A stretch of DNA of 64,000 nucleotides from JAKLIH01 sp964618955 (GCA_964618955.1 CAZUBO010000004.1:4139-68138); one strand, 5' to 3'; counted from the first letter of the stretch, positions 1 to 9,933 are shown. Notes: a model not told the origin generated them from the sequence alone. A program made the numbers and translations.

Positions 1-1
1 T

Positions 2-484
2 AAAGATTCACTTAATAACGATACGTCCGATCAAAGTACTTTTTCCGTTGAAAAAGTTGATCATAAGTCCAATCTATACTCTCTAGTTTTTAAAAACAGC
101 AAAAATACTGACGAAGATCCAAATACTTATTCTGGCTATTTTAAAAAGATATTTCTTTTAATGCAAAATATGCGAAAACAATTATCCCTTCGATCGTTTA
201 ATATTTTTGATGAAATAGAGAAAATCAATATGCCAGATATTAAAAATTCAAAAGCAATAAATCCTTTTGAGCTTATACAAAAAATGAGTGGTCTTTTCCC
301 TGATATATTAATCAAATCTATCTACAAGCCAGGTGAAGATATTCAAACCTATAAGGTCATATTAGACAAAGATAAATACGAAAATAAAGCAAAGAGTGAT
401 GTTATAGATATAGAAAACGAAAAAGAATATTCTGCAGAAAAATTATATAGTTTATTAGAAAAAATCGATATTTTGTTTTCCTAA
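2..484 (+). CDS. C-terminal part of an unidentified protein (truncated by window edge)
   Basis: An open frame runs from the first bases of the window to a TAA at 482-484, giving about 160 residues of the C-terminus of a protein whose start lies to the left. It is hydrophilic and rich in Lys, Asp and Asn, with no membrane segment and no motif I recognise. It is followed by a hairpin with a T-rich tail at 547-571, so it probably ends a transcription unit. I cannot assign a function. It contains no in-frame TGA in the visible part, so it does not test the code change. Confidence 0.7.
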   Translation, partial: KDSLNNDTSDQSTFSVEKVDHKSNLYSLVFKNSKNTDEDPNTYSGYFKKIFLLMQNMRKQLSLRSFNIFDEIEKINMPDIKNSKAINPFELIQKMSGLFPDILIKSIYKPGEDIQTYKVILDKDKYENKAKSDVIDIENEKEYSAEKLYSLLEKIDILFS

Positions 485-546
485 TTAAACTATTTAATAA
501 ATATTAAGTAATTATTATTTTACTATAATTGTTTGTTAGAAAAGGA

Positions 547-571
547 AAAAGAGAAGATTTTCCTCTCTTTT
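547..571 (+). terminator. Probable intrinsic terminator
   Basis: An 8-bp stem AAAAGAGA (547-554) / TCTCTTTT (564-571) with a 9-nt loop lies about 60 bases past the first stop codon and is followed by a T-rich stretch. The stem is AT-rich, so its strength is uncertain. Confidence 0.5.
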
Positions 572-658
572 GTTATATTTTAACTATCAAGTTATACACT
601 TGCTTTTTTCTTTGCTTTTTGTTAATATTTATATAACTAAATACTTAAATTTATCCCT

Positions 659-1219
659 ATGAACGATGATAACAATCTTGTCAACTTAAAAGAAAATCTT
701 AAAACTTGTCTTGATTTTTTTGCTGAGAAATTAGCCTCTATCAGATCTAATAGAGTAACGACTTCACTTGTTGAAGGCTTGATGGTAGAATGCTATGGCT
801 CCTTTGCGCCATTAAAAACCATGGCCAATTTAGTAGTTCAATTACCAAATATCATAATCATTGAACCATGAGATCCTAGTATTTTAAATAATATTATTAA
901 GGCTATTGAATCTTCAAATCTCGGAGTCAATCCTCAAAAAGATGTAAAGTTCTTAAGAGTTGTTTTTCCTTCATTAACTCAAGATCGTCGAGATCAGCTA
1001 ATTAAATTAGCTAATTCCGAAAAAGAGAATTGTAGGGTTGAGATCAAAAAACATCGTGAGACTTTTATGAAGAAAATTCAATCCGAATTTAATGTTAAAT
1101 CCTTATCGGAAGATACTAAAAATTATTTAGAAAAAGAAGGTCAAAAAGAGATTGACAAGGCTAACGAAAATGCTCAAACTCTTTGCGACAAAAAGATTGC
1201 TGAGTTGAAAGAATTTTAA
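659..1219 (+). CDS. frr: Ribosome recycling factor
   Basis: 186 residues, normal length for RRF, which works with EF-G to split post-termination ribosomes. The sequence follows the family along its length: an N-terminal helix with K.S.RSNRVTTSLVEG, the central IEPWDPS segment, SNLGVNPQKD, then FPSLTQDRRDQL and the long C-terminal helix with KKHRE. The Trp of PWD is encoded by TGA at 869-871, one of the clean proofs of UGA=Trp. RNRRD-like positions at the hinge are partly changed (KKHRETFM). No Shine-Dalgarno; the start sits in TATCCCTATG. It lies 19 bases upstream of rseP and is probably co-transcribed with it. Confidence 0.95.
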
Positions 1220-1238
1220 AAACTTTTAAATTTATCTT

Positions 1239-2339
1239 ATGCTATATTTTTTAATCATCTTGACTGTTTTAGTTTTAGTTCATGAATTAGGACATTTCAT
1301 TGTCAGTATATTTTTCAAAGTTAAAGTTGAAGAATTTGGTATTGGTTTTCCACCAGCTTTTTTTAAGAAAAAAGGTAAGTTAACTACTTATTCTTTGAAC
1401 TTATTACCTTTAGGTGGTTTTGTAAAGCTCTATGGTGAAGATGGTTCTAATCAAGGTGATCCTAATAGCTTTGCTTCTAAGAAATTATGACAAAAGATAA
1501 TTATTCTTTTAGCCGGTGTTTTCAACAACCTTCTTTTAGGATATGTTATTTTATCAATTTTGCTATTAATTGGTTTACCTTTGATTGGTAATTTTGATGA
1601 AATCTATGCTTATCTTGATAAAAATGCTGTAATTAAAAAAGAAGAAATTAGTATTACATATATCAGCAAAGATTCTCCAGCCATTTCTGCTGGTTTAAAA
1701 ATTAATGATAAGATTATTGATTATGGTACTAGTGTTGGTGATTTGAACAAAGTCAACAAATTAAGTAATTTTGAATACTTTGTTCAAAACAATAAAGGTA
1801 GAGAAGTCTATTTAAAAGTTGAAAATAAAGGCAAAGAAGAAGTTGTTAATGTTATGCCACGTTCAACTTATGCTAAAGGTGATGGTCCTATTGGCATTGC
1901 TTTGTCTCCCGCAGTATACTATACATTTCCTTTTGGCCAGAACTTTGTTCAAGCCTTTAAGATGATTCAAAAGACTTACCAAATGTTCTTTAATACTATT
2001 GGTGGTGTCTTTGGTTCAATCTTCAATCTCAAAGCTAAGAATCATGATGTTGCGGGCCCCGTAGGCATTGCAGTAGTGACTTCTAATGTTGCTAAGATGG
2101 GTATGGCTTACTTAGTAGCCTTTACTGCTTCATTCTCAATCAATTTAGCCATTGTAAATATGTTACCAATTCCTGGATTAGATGGTGGTAGAATTCTAAT
2201 GCTTTTAATCGAAAAGATTTCTAAGAAGAAATTCAGTCAGAAGTTTGAGAATTGATCAATTGGTATTGGTTTGGCTTTCTTGATTGTTATTGTTATTTTT
2301 GTTACTATTAAAGATGTTCTTTACTATTTTATTTATTAA
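1239..2339 (+). CDS. rseP: RseP-type site-2 protease (M50, PDZ-containing)
   Basis: 366 residues. Intramembrane zinc metalloprotease that cleaves membrane-anchored regulators. The first membrane helix carries the zinc motif HELGH (H15, E16, H19). A PDZ-like region follows (about residues 140-225, with SPAISAGLKINDKI), and the C-terminal helices contain NMLPIPGLDGGRI, the conserved N-P-D/G motif holding the third zinc ligand. TGA codons at 1488 and 2253 are read as Trp; reading them as stops would split the gene into inactive pieces. The size suits the bacterial single-PDZ type. Placed between frr and mreB, as in many bacteria where frr, rseP and envelope genes sit together. Confidence 0.93.
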
Positions 2340-2359
2340 TTAAAATTTAACTTTTATCT

Positions 2360-3430
2360 ATGAAAAATATTTTTGAAAATCTGTTCAAGATGAATTCATT
2401 ATCCCAAGAAGTTGGATTAGACTTAGGCACTAGTAAGATATCGGTCTACCTAAAGAATAAGGGTATTATGTTAAATGAGCCTTCAGTTGTTGCTGTTAAT
2501 AATAAGACTGATCAGATTGTTGCAATTGGTCATGAAGCTTCTGCTATGATTGGCAAAACTCCTCAGCATATTACAGTTACTAAACCTTTAGTTAATGGCG
2601 TAATTTCTGACTTTGAAGTTGCTGAAAAAATGATAAGCTATTTATTACAAAGAATTAGAGAAGGTAATAAGGGTGGTAAGTTTTGATTTGTAAAACGTGC
2701 TATCGTTGGTGTGCCTTCTAATTGTACTGAAGTCGAGAAAAAAGCTGTTGAAGACGTCTTTCACAATGCTGGTGCTAAAGAAGTATATTTGATTGAAAAG
2801 TCTTTAGCTATTGCTATTGGTTCCGGCTTGCTATTAAAAGAACCTAAAGGACATTTAATTGTTGATATTGGTGGTGGTATTACGGAAGTTGCTATCATCT
2901 CTTTAGGTGGTGTTGTTGTGTCACAAAATATTCGTATTGCTGGTGATAAATTAAATGAAGATATTGTTCGTTACATCAAAGATAATTTTAAATTAGCAAT
3001 TGGTGATCAAACTGCTGAAAAAATTAAAATTACTATTGGTTCTGCCGTTCCAACTCATGCTACTACTGATAACTTTTTGATTATTCAAGGTCGCGATCTT
3101 ACTAAAGGTCTTCCAAAAGAAATTAAAATTACCGATAAAGAAATTAGAGAAGCTTTATCAGAATCTCTAGAGACAATTGTTCAAACAATTAAAAATACTA
3201 TTGAGACAGCTCCGCCAGAATTAATTCCTGATATTATGAATCATGGTATTTTACTCACTGGTGGTACTAGTCTATTAAAAGGTATGGATAAATTAATTGA
3301 ATCCTCAACTGGTTTAGAAGTTAATATTGCTGACGATCCTATCAATACCGTTGTTAGAGGTGAAGGAATTATCCTTGAGAATTTTGAAGGTATGAAAGCA
3401 TATCTTTTATCAACTATCACTAATAATTAA
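2360..3430 (+). CDS. mreB: Rod shape-determining protein MreB
   Basis: 356 residues. Actin-like ATPase forming membrane filaments that guide cell-wall synthesis. N-terminal phosphate-1 motif GLDLGTSKISVY, then AVGVPS-like IVGVPSNCTEVE, the phosphate-2 motif LIVDIGGGITEVAII and the adenosine motif GILLTGGTSLLKGMD are all visible. One in-frame TGA (2684-2686) encodes Trp. First gene of an mreB-mreC-mreD-PBP2 series with gaps of 18 and 9 bases and then an overlap, indicating an operon. Starts in the recurring TTTATCTATG context without Shine-Dalgarno. Confidence 0.95.
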
Positions 3431-3448
3431 TTTTAAACTAAAAGCAAA

Positions 3449-4261
3449 ATGATAAATTACATTCCTAAACAAAAAAAGACTAAAAAATTAAACGGTTTGT
3501 TTTTAATTTTTGTCTTGTTAACTTGGTCACTCTTTGTTGTGTTTTTCAATAACAGTTTAAAGCTTGTTACTACTGAAGTTTTAGCTGTTACTCAGCCAGT
3601 TCAAGAGAAGACCGGGAATGTTATGAACTACTTAGGTGATTTATTTAATTTTGCCAACATTCGCAATGACTATTATCGCTTGAAAGAAAAAGAAAAAGAT
3701 TTTGATCAAAATGCTGGCACTTTAAGTGCTTTAAAGTATGAGAATGAAGGTTTACATAAGTTATTGAATTCTGATTCTAATAAATACAATATTATTTCTG
3801 CCAAAGTTTTGGTAGGTGATATCAACGGTACTGATGGTATTTTTATCATCAATCGTGGCTCTAATGATGACTTAAAAGTTGGTATGAATGTTATTCTGCC
3901 CGAGAATATTTTAGTTGGTAAGATTATTGAAGTTTTTAAGAATTATTCCAAAGTAGAATCTCTTCATAGCAATTCTACCAATCTTAGTGTTTTAAGCGTG
4001 GCTAAGAATTTTTTAGCCTTGCTTAAAAAAGATCAAAATGGTTCTTTAACTTTGAAATTCTATTCCGATGAAAGCGTTTTTAATACTAATGATATTTTTG
4101 TAACTTCAAGTGAAAACAAAGATTTCATTTCTGGACTATTAGTAGGGAAGATTCGTTCAATCAAAAATACATCATTAACTAACCAAAAGAATATTTTAAT
4201 TGAAACCTTTTTTGAACCTTCAAAGTTACGTAACGTCTTTGTCATCACTAACTATCCTTAA
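3449..4261 (+). CDS. mreC: Rod shape-determining protein MreC
   Basis: 270 residues. Single-pass membrane protein linking MreB to the periplasmic elongation machinery. An N-terminal basic stretch is followed by one membrane helix (about residues 15-35), a coiled-coil (about 70-100, with YRLKEKEKDFDQN) and a C-terminal beta-rich domain. Motifs such as GIFIINRGSNDDLKVGMNVI and ILVGKIIEVF match the family (commonly G.V..Gs.dGv..g.pV and GLVG.V). It lies between mreB and mreD, which supports the call strongly. Confidence 0.9.
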   Translation: MINYIPKQKKTKKLNGLFLIFVLLTWSLFVVFFNNSLKLVTTEVLAVTQPVQEKTGNVMNYLGDLFNFANIRNDYYRLKEKEKDFDQNAGTLSALKYENEGLHKLLNSDSNKYNIISAKVLVGDINGTDGIFIINRGSNDDLKVGMNVILPENILVGKIIEVFKNYSKVESLHSNSTNLSVLSVAKNFLALLKKDQNGSLTLKFYSDESVFNTNDIFVTSSENKDFISGLLVGKIRSIKNTSLTNQKNILIETFFEPSKLRNVFVITNYP

Positions 4262-4270
4262 TTTAAATAT

Positions 4271-4735
4271 ATGAAACTTCATCCTTTTTTTACTTTTTTG
4301 TTTGTTATTCTTTGCTCAATAATTTTTATACCTAATTTAAATATTTTTTTAAGACCTAATTTAATTTTGATTTTTGTTTTGATTTTTGCCTTTAAATTAG
4401 GTTTTTTAAATACCATTTGATTTTGAATTATTGGGGGAATTGTTTTAGATAGTTTTTCTTCAAATAACTTTCCTATCAATTCTTTAATTTTTGTTGGGTT
4501 GTTTTCTTTGTCTTTTGTTTTTTTGAAGATCTTTGATTTTGAAACCAAGATGTCAAAGATTGTTATTGCTTTTCTTTCAATCTTTTTGTATTATCTTGTT
4601 TGATTTTTTGTTTTCAAAATCGAAACTAAAATATTTAATACGAATTTAATTTGGTATTGTTTAGAGACTTTGATTCTGTTTTTATTGGTTTTCAATCTTA
4701 ATTTTAAAATAAAACAAAATGAAAAAATCTTTTAA
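4271..4735 (+). CDS. mreD: Rod shape-determining protein MreD
   Basis: 154 residues, nearly all hydrophobic, with about five predicted membrane helices. MreD is a small, poorly conserved polytopic partner of MreC; the identification rests on size, topology and position between mreC and PBP2. Three in-frame TGA codons (for example within NTIWFWIIGG) must be Trp for the frame to stay open, which fits membrane-interface aromatic residues. The stop overlaps the first 17 bases of the PBP2 gene, suggesting translational coupling. An antisense open frame over the same bases is an artefact of the low-complexity T-rich sequence. Confidence 0.8.
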
Positions 4736-6737
4736 AAATTCTAAAATATCTTTTGAAGAGATCTTGGTTGATCGTCATGCTAAAAGCTTTAGTGATGATT
4801 TTCAACGTTTAGAAGATCCTTTATCTGAATTAGCCATTTTAAAGTTTTTTGGTTTTGTTTTGCTATGTATGTTAATTCTCTTTATTCGTATCTTTTATCT
4901 TAACATTGTACAAGGTAATACCAATTACATGATATCCGAAAACAATCGTATGCGATATGTATTAATCAAGGCTCCTCGCGGTGTTATCTACGATCGCTAT
5001 CATAATGCGATTGTTTCTAACAAAACTTCATTGTCTTTGATTTTGTTACCTCGAGATTTTCTAGATCAAAAGACTAAGTTTTCGAATGATAAAATAGCTC
5101 TTATCAGTAATATCTTTGGACTAGAAAAAGATGAATTAGAAAAGATTTTAAACAAGATTGATCAGAGTTCTTACGAGCCAATCTTGTTAAAGACCAATGT
5201 TACTAGTGATATGGCTAGATTGTTTGAATCTGACATCGCTATTACATCTAACCTCGGTTTGTACATCATTGAAGACTACATGCGGTCGTATTGCGATTCT
5301 AATGCCTTTACTCACGTTACTGGGTACATTGGCCGTATGAATGATGAAGACATCAAGAATAACCCTTCTTACCCTATCGCTGACTTAATTGGCAAGTATG
5401 GCATTGAAACTCAATATGAAAAGTTTCTTCATGGATTATCAGGTAAGAAGATGATGGAAGTAGATGCTAGTTCCAAATTAAATCCTGAATTAGGTATTAT
5501 CAATCCTGTTCCAGGCAATCGTTTGATTACTACAATTGACAAAGAACTTCAACAATTTTTGTATGATACTATGTTAAAGTCGGTTAACAAATTAGGATTG
5601 AATAAAGCTACCGCCATCATGACCAATCCTAAGACTGGTGAAGTTTTAGCTATGGTTAGTATTCCAAGTATTGATGCTGAAGCTTTTTCTTCCGGTGCTC
5701 CTAAGAGCATAATCAATTCTACCCTAACTAATAAATACAATCCTTTTATCAATCGTGCTATCTCCGGTTTGTATTCTCCCGGTTCCACTATTAAACCTTT
5801 AGTAGCTTTAGCCGCTTTAATGGAAAATACCATTAATCCCGAAGACAATATCAAAGATCAAGATGCGGTTGTCATTCCTAATAAATACAATCCTAGTAAA
5901 CCTTCAATTTTTAAAGACTGAAAGAATCATGGCTGAGTAAATATGCATACTGCTATTGCCTATTCTTGTAATGTATATTTCTATGCTTTGGGTGGCGGGT
6001 ATAAAGACATTCCTGGTTTAGGAATTACTCGATTAAAAAAATATTGAACTTTGTTTCATTTAGGAACTCATCTAGGTATTGATTTAGATAATGAAAAAGA
6101 TGGTAATCTTCCTGATCCTGAATACAAAAAAAGAGTTAATCCCAATAATCCTTTATGACTTTTAGGAGATACATATAACGTATCTATCGGTCAGGGTGAT
6201 TTGCTTTTGACTCCGCTTCAGATCGCTTACTATATCGGATCAATCGCCAACAATGGCAAAATCATGCGACCATATGTTGTATCAAAAATTATTGATGCGA
6301 ACAATCAAGTTGTTTTTGAACAAAAATCAAAAGTAATTAAGAATGTAAATATTCCAACTGAATATATGGATATCGTTAGAGATGGTATGCGTAAAGTTAT
6401 CACTTTAGGTTCTGGTCAATTAATGAAAACCATTCCTTTTGAAGTTGCTGGTAAAACTGGGTCAGCCCAAATACAAGGGAACACCAAAACTAATGCTATC
6501 TTTGCTGGCTTTGCTCCCTACAAAGATCCCGAGATTTTAATTTTGGTTTTGCTTGAAGAACCACCTGAAGGATCTGTGGTTACCATTCCCTTAGTAGACG
6601 AAGTTCTTCGTTTTTACTATAACAATCGTTTTCTTAAAAAACCAAAAGTTATTGAATTCAATAACGAAGTTGAGACTACTACTACAACAATTTCGACAAC
6701 GACGACAATCACTACAACTACCACAACTTTGCCTTAA
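4719..6737 (+). CDS. mrdA: Penicillin-binding protein 2 (elongation transpeptidase)
   Basis: 672 residues. Class B PBP that cross-links peptidoglycan during side-wall growth. One membrane helix near residues 45-65, a dimerisation domain with RAPRGVIYDR-like APRGVIYDRYHNAI, then the transpeptidase domain: SxxK as S356-T-I-K in SPGSTIKPL, SxN as SCN, and KTG in VAGKTGSAQ. In-frame TGAs (e.g. 5919, 5934) are Trp. The last 20 or so residues are almost pure Thr (a run of ACN codons at 6675-6730), an unusual low-complexity tail absent from standard PBP2. Overlaps mreD by 17 bases; final gene of the mre operon, followed by an AT-only palindrome at about 6734-6756. Confidence 0.95.
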
Positions 6738-6766
6738 TTTTTTTATAAAAAATTAATTAGATAAAT

Positions 6767-7408
6767 ATGAATAAAATCTTACGTCAAAAATTAATTAATA
6801 TTGCTAAAGAGAAGTTATCACAAGATGACATTGCTCATGATTTTAATCATGCTATGCAAGTTCTTTTAAATGCTGAAAGAATAGCCAAAGCTGAAAAAGG
6901 GGACTTAAATATTATTATTCCTTCAGCCTTGTTTCATGATATCGTGTCTTATCCTAAAAATCACCCAAATAAAGATAAGTCTCAAGAAGAAAGTGCTATT
7001 GAGACTGAAAAAATACTTAATTCTTTGAAGATTTTTTCACAAGACCAAATAGAAAAAATTAAAATTTGTATTCTAGAATGTTCTTTTAGCAAAGATATAA
7101 AAGCAAAACTTTTAGAATCCAAAATTCTTCAAGATGCTGATTTGTTAGAATCTACTGGGGCTATGGTGCTTATGAGGGTTTTTGCCGTAACGGGGCAAAT
7201 GAAAAGACAATTATATAATCTTGATGATCCTTTTTGCAAGACGCACAAGCTTGATGACAAAAATTTTGCCATTGACCATTTTTATACCAAACTACTTTTT
7301 GTTAAGGATAGAATAAATACTAAAACTGCAAAAAGAATTGCCATAAGAAGGACTAAATTCTTAAAATTGTTTTTAAAAGAATTGGCACTAGAATTTAAAG
7401 GTAAATAA
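6767..7408 (+). CDS. HD-domain metal-dependent phosphohydrolase
   Basis: 213 residues. HD superfamily enzyme; members usually hydrolyse nucleotides or cyclic nucleotides. The metal-binding residues are visible in order: H in AHDFNHAMQV, the HD pair in ALFHDIVSYP, and later D in ILQDADLLES. The exact substrate cannot be read from sequence. A paralogue of the same layout lies at 46672. No in-frame TGA. It is 30 bases after PBP2 and 15 bases before the HEAT-repeat gene. Confidence 0.85.
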   Translation: MNKILRQKLINIAKEKLSQDDIAHDFNHAMQVLLNAERIAKAEKGDLNIIIPSALFHDIVSYPKNHPNKDKSQEESAIETEKILNSLKIFSQDQIEKIKICILECSFSKDIKAKLLESKILQDADLLESTGAMVLMRVFAVTGQMKRQLYNLDDPFCKTHKLDDKNFAIDHFYTKLLFVKDRINTKTAKRIAIRRTKFLKLFLKELALEFKGK

Positions 7409-7423
7409 ATCTAAAATTTAATA

Positions 7424-9115
7424 ATGAAAGAGAAAAAAGCTGTAGAAAAAAAGAATAAAGAAACTAACGCATTGGAAAATATTCCTTTGAATATGTATAC
7501 GGTTTCAGGGCATAGTAATATTGTTACCCAAAAAATATTAAAAAGATATCTTGATTGTACAAATCATAATATTGAAGAGACTTTAGATTATTCAGATAGG
7601 ATTGAAGCAATTCAAAAAGCACCTAAAACTGATAAAGCTAAATTAATCGAAAAACTATTTGATATAGAATTTGTAGATTTTAAAATGCTTGTTTCAGATA
7701 TTGCCGTTTCAGTTTCTAACGATGAAAAACTAGAATGAATTAAACTTGGATTACAAAGCGCCAAACCCAGGGTATGGCGTTGTGCTTGTTATCTATTGCC
7801 ATATCTACCCATGGTATGTTGAGATGAAATGGCCCCTTTTATCAGACAAAAGTTAGATTACATTTTAAATAATAATAATGAGAACGTAGATGATTTAGCT
7901 ACTGGTGTTCAGACTGTTTCATTTTTGCCAGAAGAAGAACAAATTCCAATAATTAAAAAACTATTAATTCATAATAATTTAGAAATTCAAAAATGTACCT
8001 CTTGAGTAATTAAATATTTGTCTAACAAATCTGAATTAGTAGAAATTTGTTTAACAAGTAATAATATAAAAGTTCAACAATCAGGTATTGATTACTTAGA
8101 CAGGGTAAATTTAGATAATTTGCCTAAACTTTTAGAAGCTTTTAACAAACAGTTGATGGTAAATTTAAACAATAATAAAGATGATTATGAATCATTATTG
8201 ATAGCTTTTTCTTTGATTAATCGTTTGTCTCAGGACAACAAAGTGGAACTTGTTAAAATTGGTATGGAAAGTAGTCATTTAGATGTACGAGAAAATGCTT
8301 ATCAATCAATCCCATTAATACCAGAAGATAAAGCCAAGGAATTATTTACTGTTGTTATTAAAAAAATAATTAATATTTTTAATAACAAGCAATTAAATCA
8401 AGAAGAAATAAAATTTGTAATTTTTGCCTGTGGATATTTACCAAAACAAGTTGCAAAACAACTTCTTGAATTTGGGCTTTTTCAAATGAAGAAAAACAAA
8501 ATAGATAATAATTTTATTTTACTTTTAAAAGTTTTTAAAGCAAAAAATAAAAAAGATTTGATAAAATTAAATTTACCGAAAGAATTTGTTAAAGATTTCA
8601 TTTCCAATTCTTTATATAAAAATTATGATATTGATAATAAGAATCTAAAGAGACAAAAATTTGAAAAAACTGGTTCTAAAACAATATTATTGGGCGGTAA
8701 ATTAAAAGATAAAATCATTGTACGGTATATTCATCCTTATTCATTTCTTTTGTGAAAACATTTGTATGAAAATCATAAAATTTGAAAAGAAAATGGTTTT
8801 GACTATATCCCTATAGAACCAATAGTTTCTTACGATCTTTGCAAAGATAATCTCGTGAGAGTTTTTAGCGGAGTTCTTGATTTAAACCTTCACGATTTAG
8901 AAGGCAAGACTTCGGTATACAACAGGGAATTATATACTCAAAGAGAGAAAATAATAGCTGTATTAGAAAAAGAGAATATCATTCATGGACATTGCCACGA
9001 TAAGAATTTTGTCTTACGTTTTTTTAGAAAAAAAGACGGAACTATTGATTTAAACAAAACCCCTAGAATATATCTAATTGATTTGGACCAAGCAGATTTT
9101 TCTTATGAAGATTAA
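7424..9115 (+). CDS. HEAT-repeat protein with C-terminal kinase-like (APH-type) domain
   Basis: 563 residues once TGA is read as Trp at several places (first at 7736-7738). Residues about 80-400 form alpha-helical HEAT-like repeats (for example WIKLGLQSAKPRVWRCACYL and LVEICLTSNNIKVQQSGIDY), a scaffold for protein binding. The C-terminus resembles a phosphotransferase/kinase fold: HGHCHDKNF (H521 onward) aligns with the HGDLHPGN catalytic loop and LIDLDQA (D553, D555) with the metal-binding IDFD segment. The usual catalytic Asp of the loop is His here, so it may be a pseudokinase or a variant. No known function. Just downstream begins the compositionally different cassette. Confidence 0.75.
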
Positions 9116-9166
9116 TGTCAAAATACTAGATATTGCTATCATCTATGGGGTTTTCCACAGTTCCTC

Positions 9167-9195
9167 TTGACAAATTACGACGAAAGTGGTATAAT
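9167..9195 (+). promoter_or_regulatory. Consensus sigma-70 promoter of the foreign-looking cassette
   Basis: Exact TTGACA (9167-9172), 17-base spacer, exact TATAAT (9190-9195). This is a better match than most promoters in the window, which have TTGACT and TATACT. Transcription would start near 9202. Confidence 0.85.
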
Positions 9196-9207
9196 TATAT
9201 CATATTT

Positions 9208-9243
9208 AAAGATCAAGAAAATCCTATTCTTTAGGTCTTTTTT
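9208..9243 (+). terminator. Terminator or attenuator immediately after the cassette promoter
   Basis: AAAGATC (9208-9214) pairs with GGTCTTT (9234-9240, one G-T pair), with AAGAA/TTCTT stacked inside, followed by a T run to 9243. It lies about 10-40 bases after the expected start of transcription, so it would end most transcripts early unless overcome. Confidence 0.5.
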
Positions 9244-9279
9244 CGTCTCTAAATATATTGTACCTTAAATCATATATTT

Positions 9280-9364
9280 CTTCACTAACCACAAGGGGGC
9301 GTTTCTCTTCGATTATATATCATATATTCGAAACATTCTAGAAATCCCCTTATGGGTAGTGAAG
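9280..9364 (+). repeat. 85-base imperfect inverted repeat in the leader of the cassette
   Basis: The arm at 9280-9298 (CTTCACTAACCACAAGGGG) faces its near-perfect complement at 9346-9364. Inner segments continue the pairing (TTTCT 9302-9306 with AGAAA 9340-9344; TTCGA with TCGAA closer to the middle). In RNA this would be one long hairpin between the attenuator and the Shine-Dalgarno of the first cassette gene. It could be a structured leader or a recombination or replication site; the sequence does not decide. Confidence 0.75.
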
Positions 9365-9389
9365 AAAATTAAAATTTTTGGAGGAAATT

Positions 9390-9719
9390 ATGAAAATTAT
9401 GAAAAAAGTATTAATGTCTGTTGTGATCTTTATTATTGTAGTTATTTTGGTACTGTTTCGGTATTACCAAAATAAAGAAAACGACCTAGCAATAGGGGTT
9501 TTTAAGAATCCATTGCGATATTCTCATGTTGTTGTATATATTCACAAAGCAGACCAGACTGTTTATGTATGGAATAATCCACATCATAAAAGCATCGGGG
9601 TAACAGTTGGTAACAGTGATATACTTATTAGGCCCGGCCAAGAGTATAACAATAGACAATTTCATGCTATAATAAAAGCTTTTTACGCTATCAAAGTTCC
9701 TTTTCAAATCCAGAAATAA
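9390..9719 (+). CDS. Small membrane-anchored protein of unknown function (cassette gene 1)
   Basis: 109 residues from the ATG at 9390, chosen because GGAGG at 9380-9384 lies 5 bases upstream. The N-terminus MKIMKKVLMSVVIFIIVV is a signal anchor or uncleaved signal peptide; the remainder is a small beta-rich-looking domain (HVVVYIHKADQTVYVW). I recognise no family. The single Trp is TGG, there is no in-frame TGA, and GC content is higher than in neighbours; together with the Shine-Dalgarno this suggests recent transfer. It is followed 8 bases past the stop by a strong terminator-like hairpin and then by a hammerhead ribozyme. Confidence 0.75.
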   Translation: MKIMKKVLMSVVIFIIVVILVLFRYYQNKENDLAIGVFKNPLRYSHVVVYIHKADQTVYVWNNPHHKSIGVTVGNSDILIRPGQEYNNRQFHAIIKAFYAIKVPFQIQK

Positions 9720-9726
9720 CAGTCTT

Positions 9727-9762
9727 TACTGGACATGGTTGTAAAAGCAACCATGTCCAGTA
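9727..9762 (+). terminator. Strong hairpin after cassette gene 1
   Basis: A perfect stem of at least 14 bp: ACTGGACATGGTTG (9728-9741) pairs with 9748-9761 across a TAAAAG loop, and T9727/A9762 extends it. A T run follows only after a short gap (9771-9775), so it acts either as a terminator or as an RNA-stabilising 3' hairpin. Confidence 0.7.
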
Positions 9763-9775
9763 GAAACAAATTTTT

Positions 9776-9830
9776 ATTCTGTCTATGGATTAAATCCATA
9801 CTGATGAGTCGTTCAACGACGAAACAGAAT
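9776..9830 (+). ncRNA. Hammerhead ribozyme, type III topology (stem III open)
   Basis: All core elements are present in order. Stem III 5' strand ATTCTGT (9776-9782) then the cleavage base C9783 (GUC site). Stem I hairpin TATGGAT/ATCCATA (9784-9800). Core CTGATGA (9801-9807). Stem II GTCGT/ACGAC (9808-9812 with 9816-9820) closed by a 3-base loop, with the conserved G-C pair next to the core. Then GAA (9821-9823), and stem III 3' strand ACAGAAT (9824-9830), starting with the conserved A15.1 that pairs with U16.1. Predicted self-cleavage follows C9783. It sits between the hairpin of gene 1 and the start of gene 2, so cleavage would separate the two mRNAs or give gene 2 a 5'-OH leader. Found by eye from the core pattern. 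Confidence 0.93.
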
Positions 9831-9933
9831 TTGTACATTACAAATAATATTTTTCATTATTAATTAGTAAATTATTTTTTTAGTTTATTTATTTATAATG
9901 AAAAATATATAAATAAAATTTTTGGAGGAAAAA

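Noticed and set aside
4279..4548. Minus-strand open frame over mreD
   Set aside because: It is the Lys/Ile-rich mirror of a T-rich membrane gene; mreD fits the operon.
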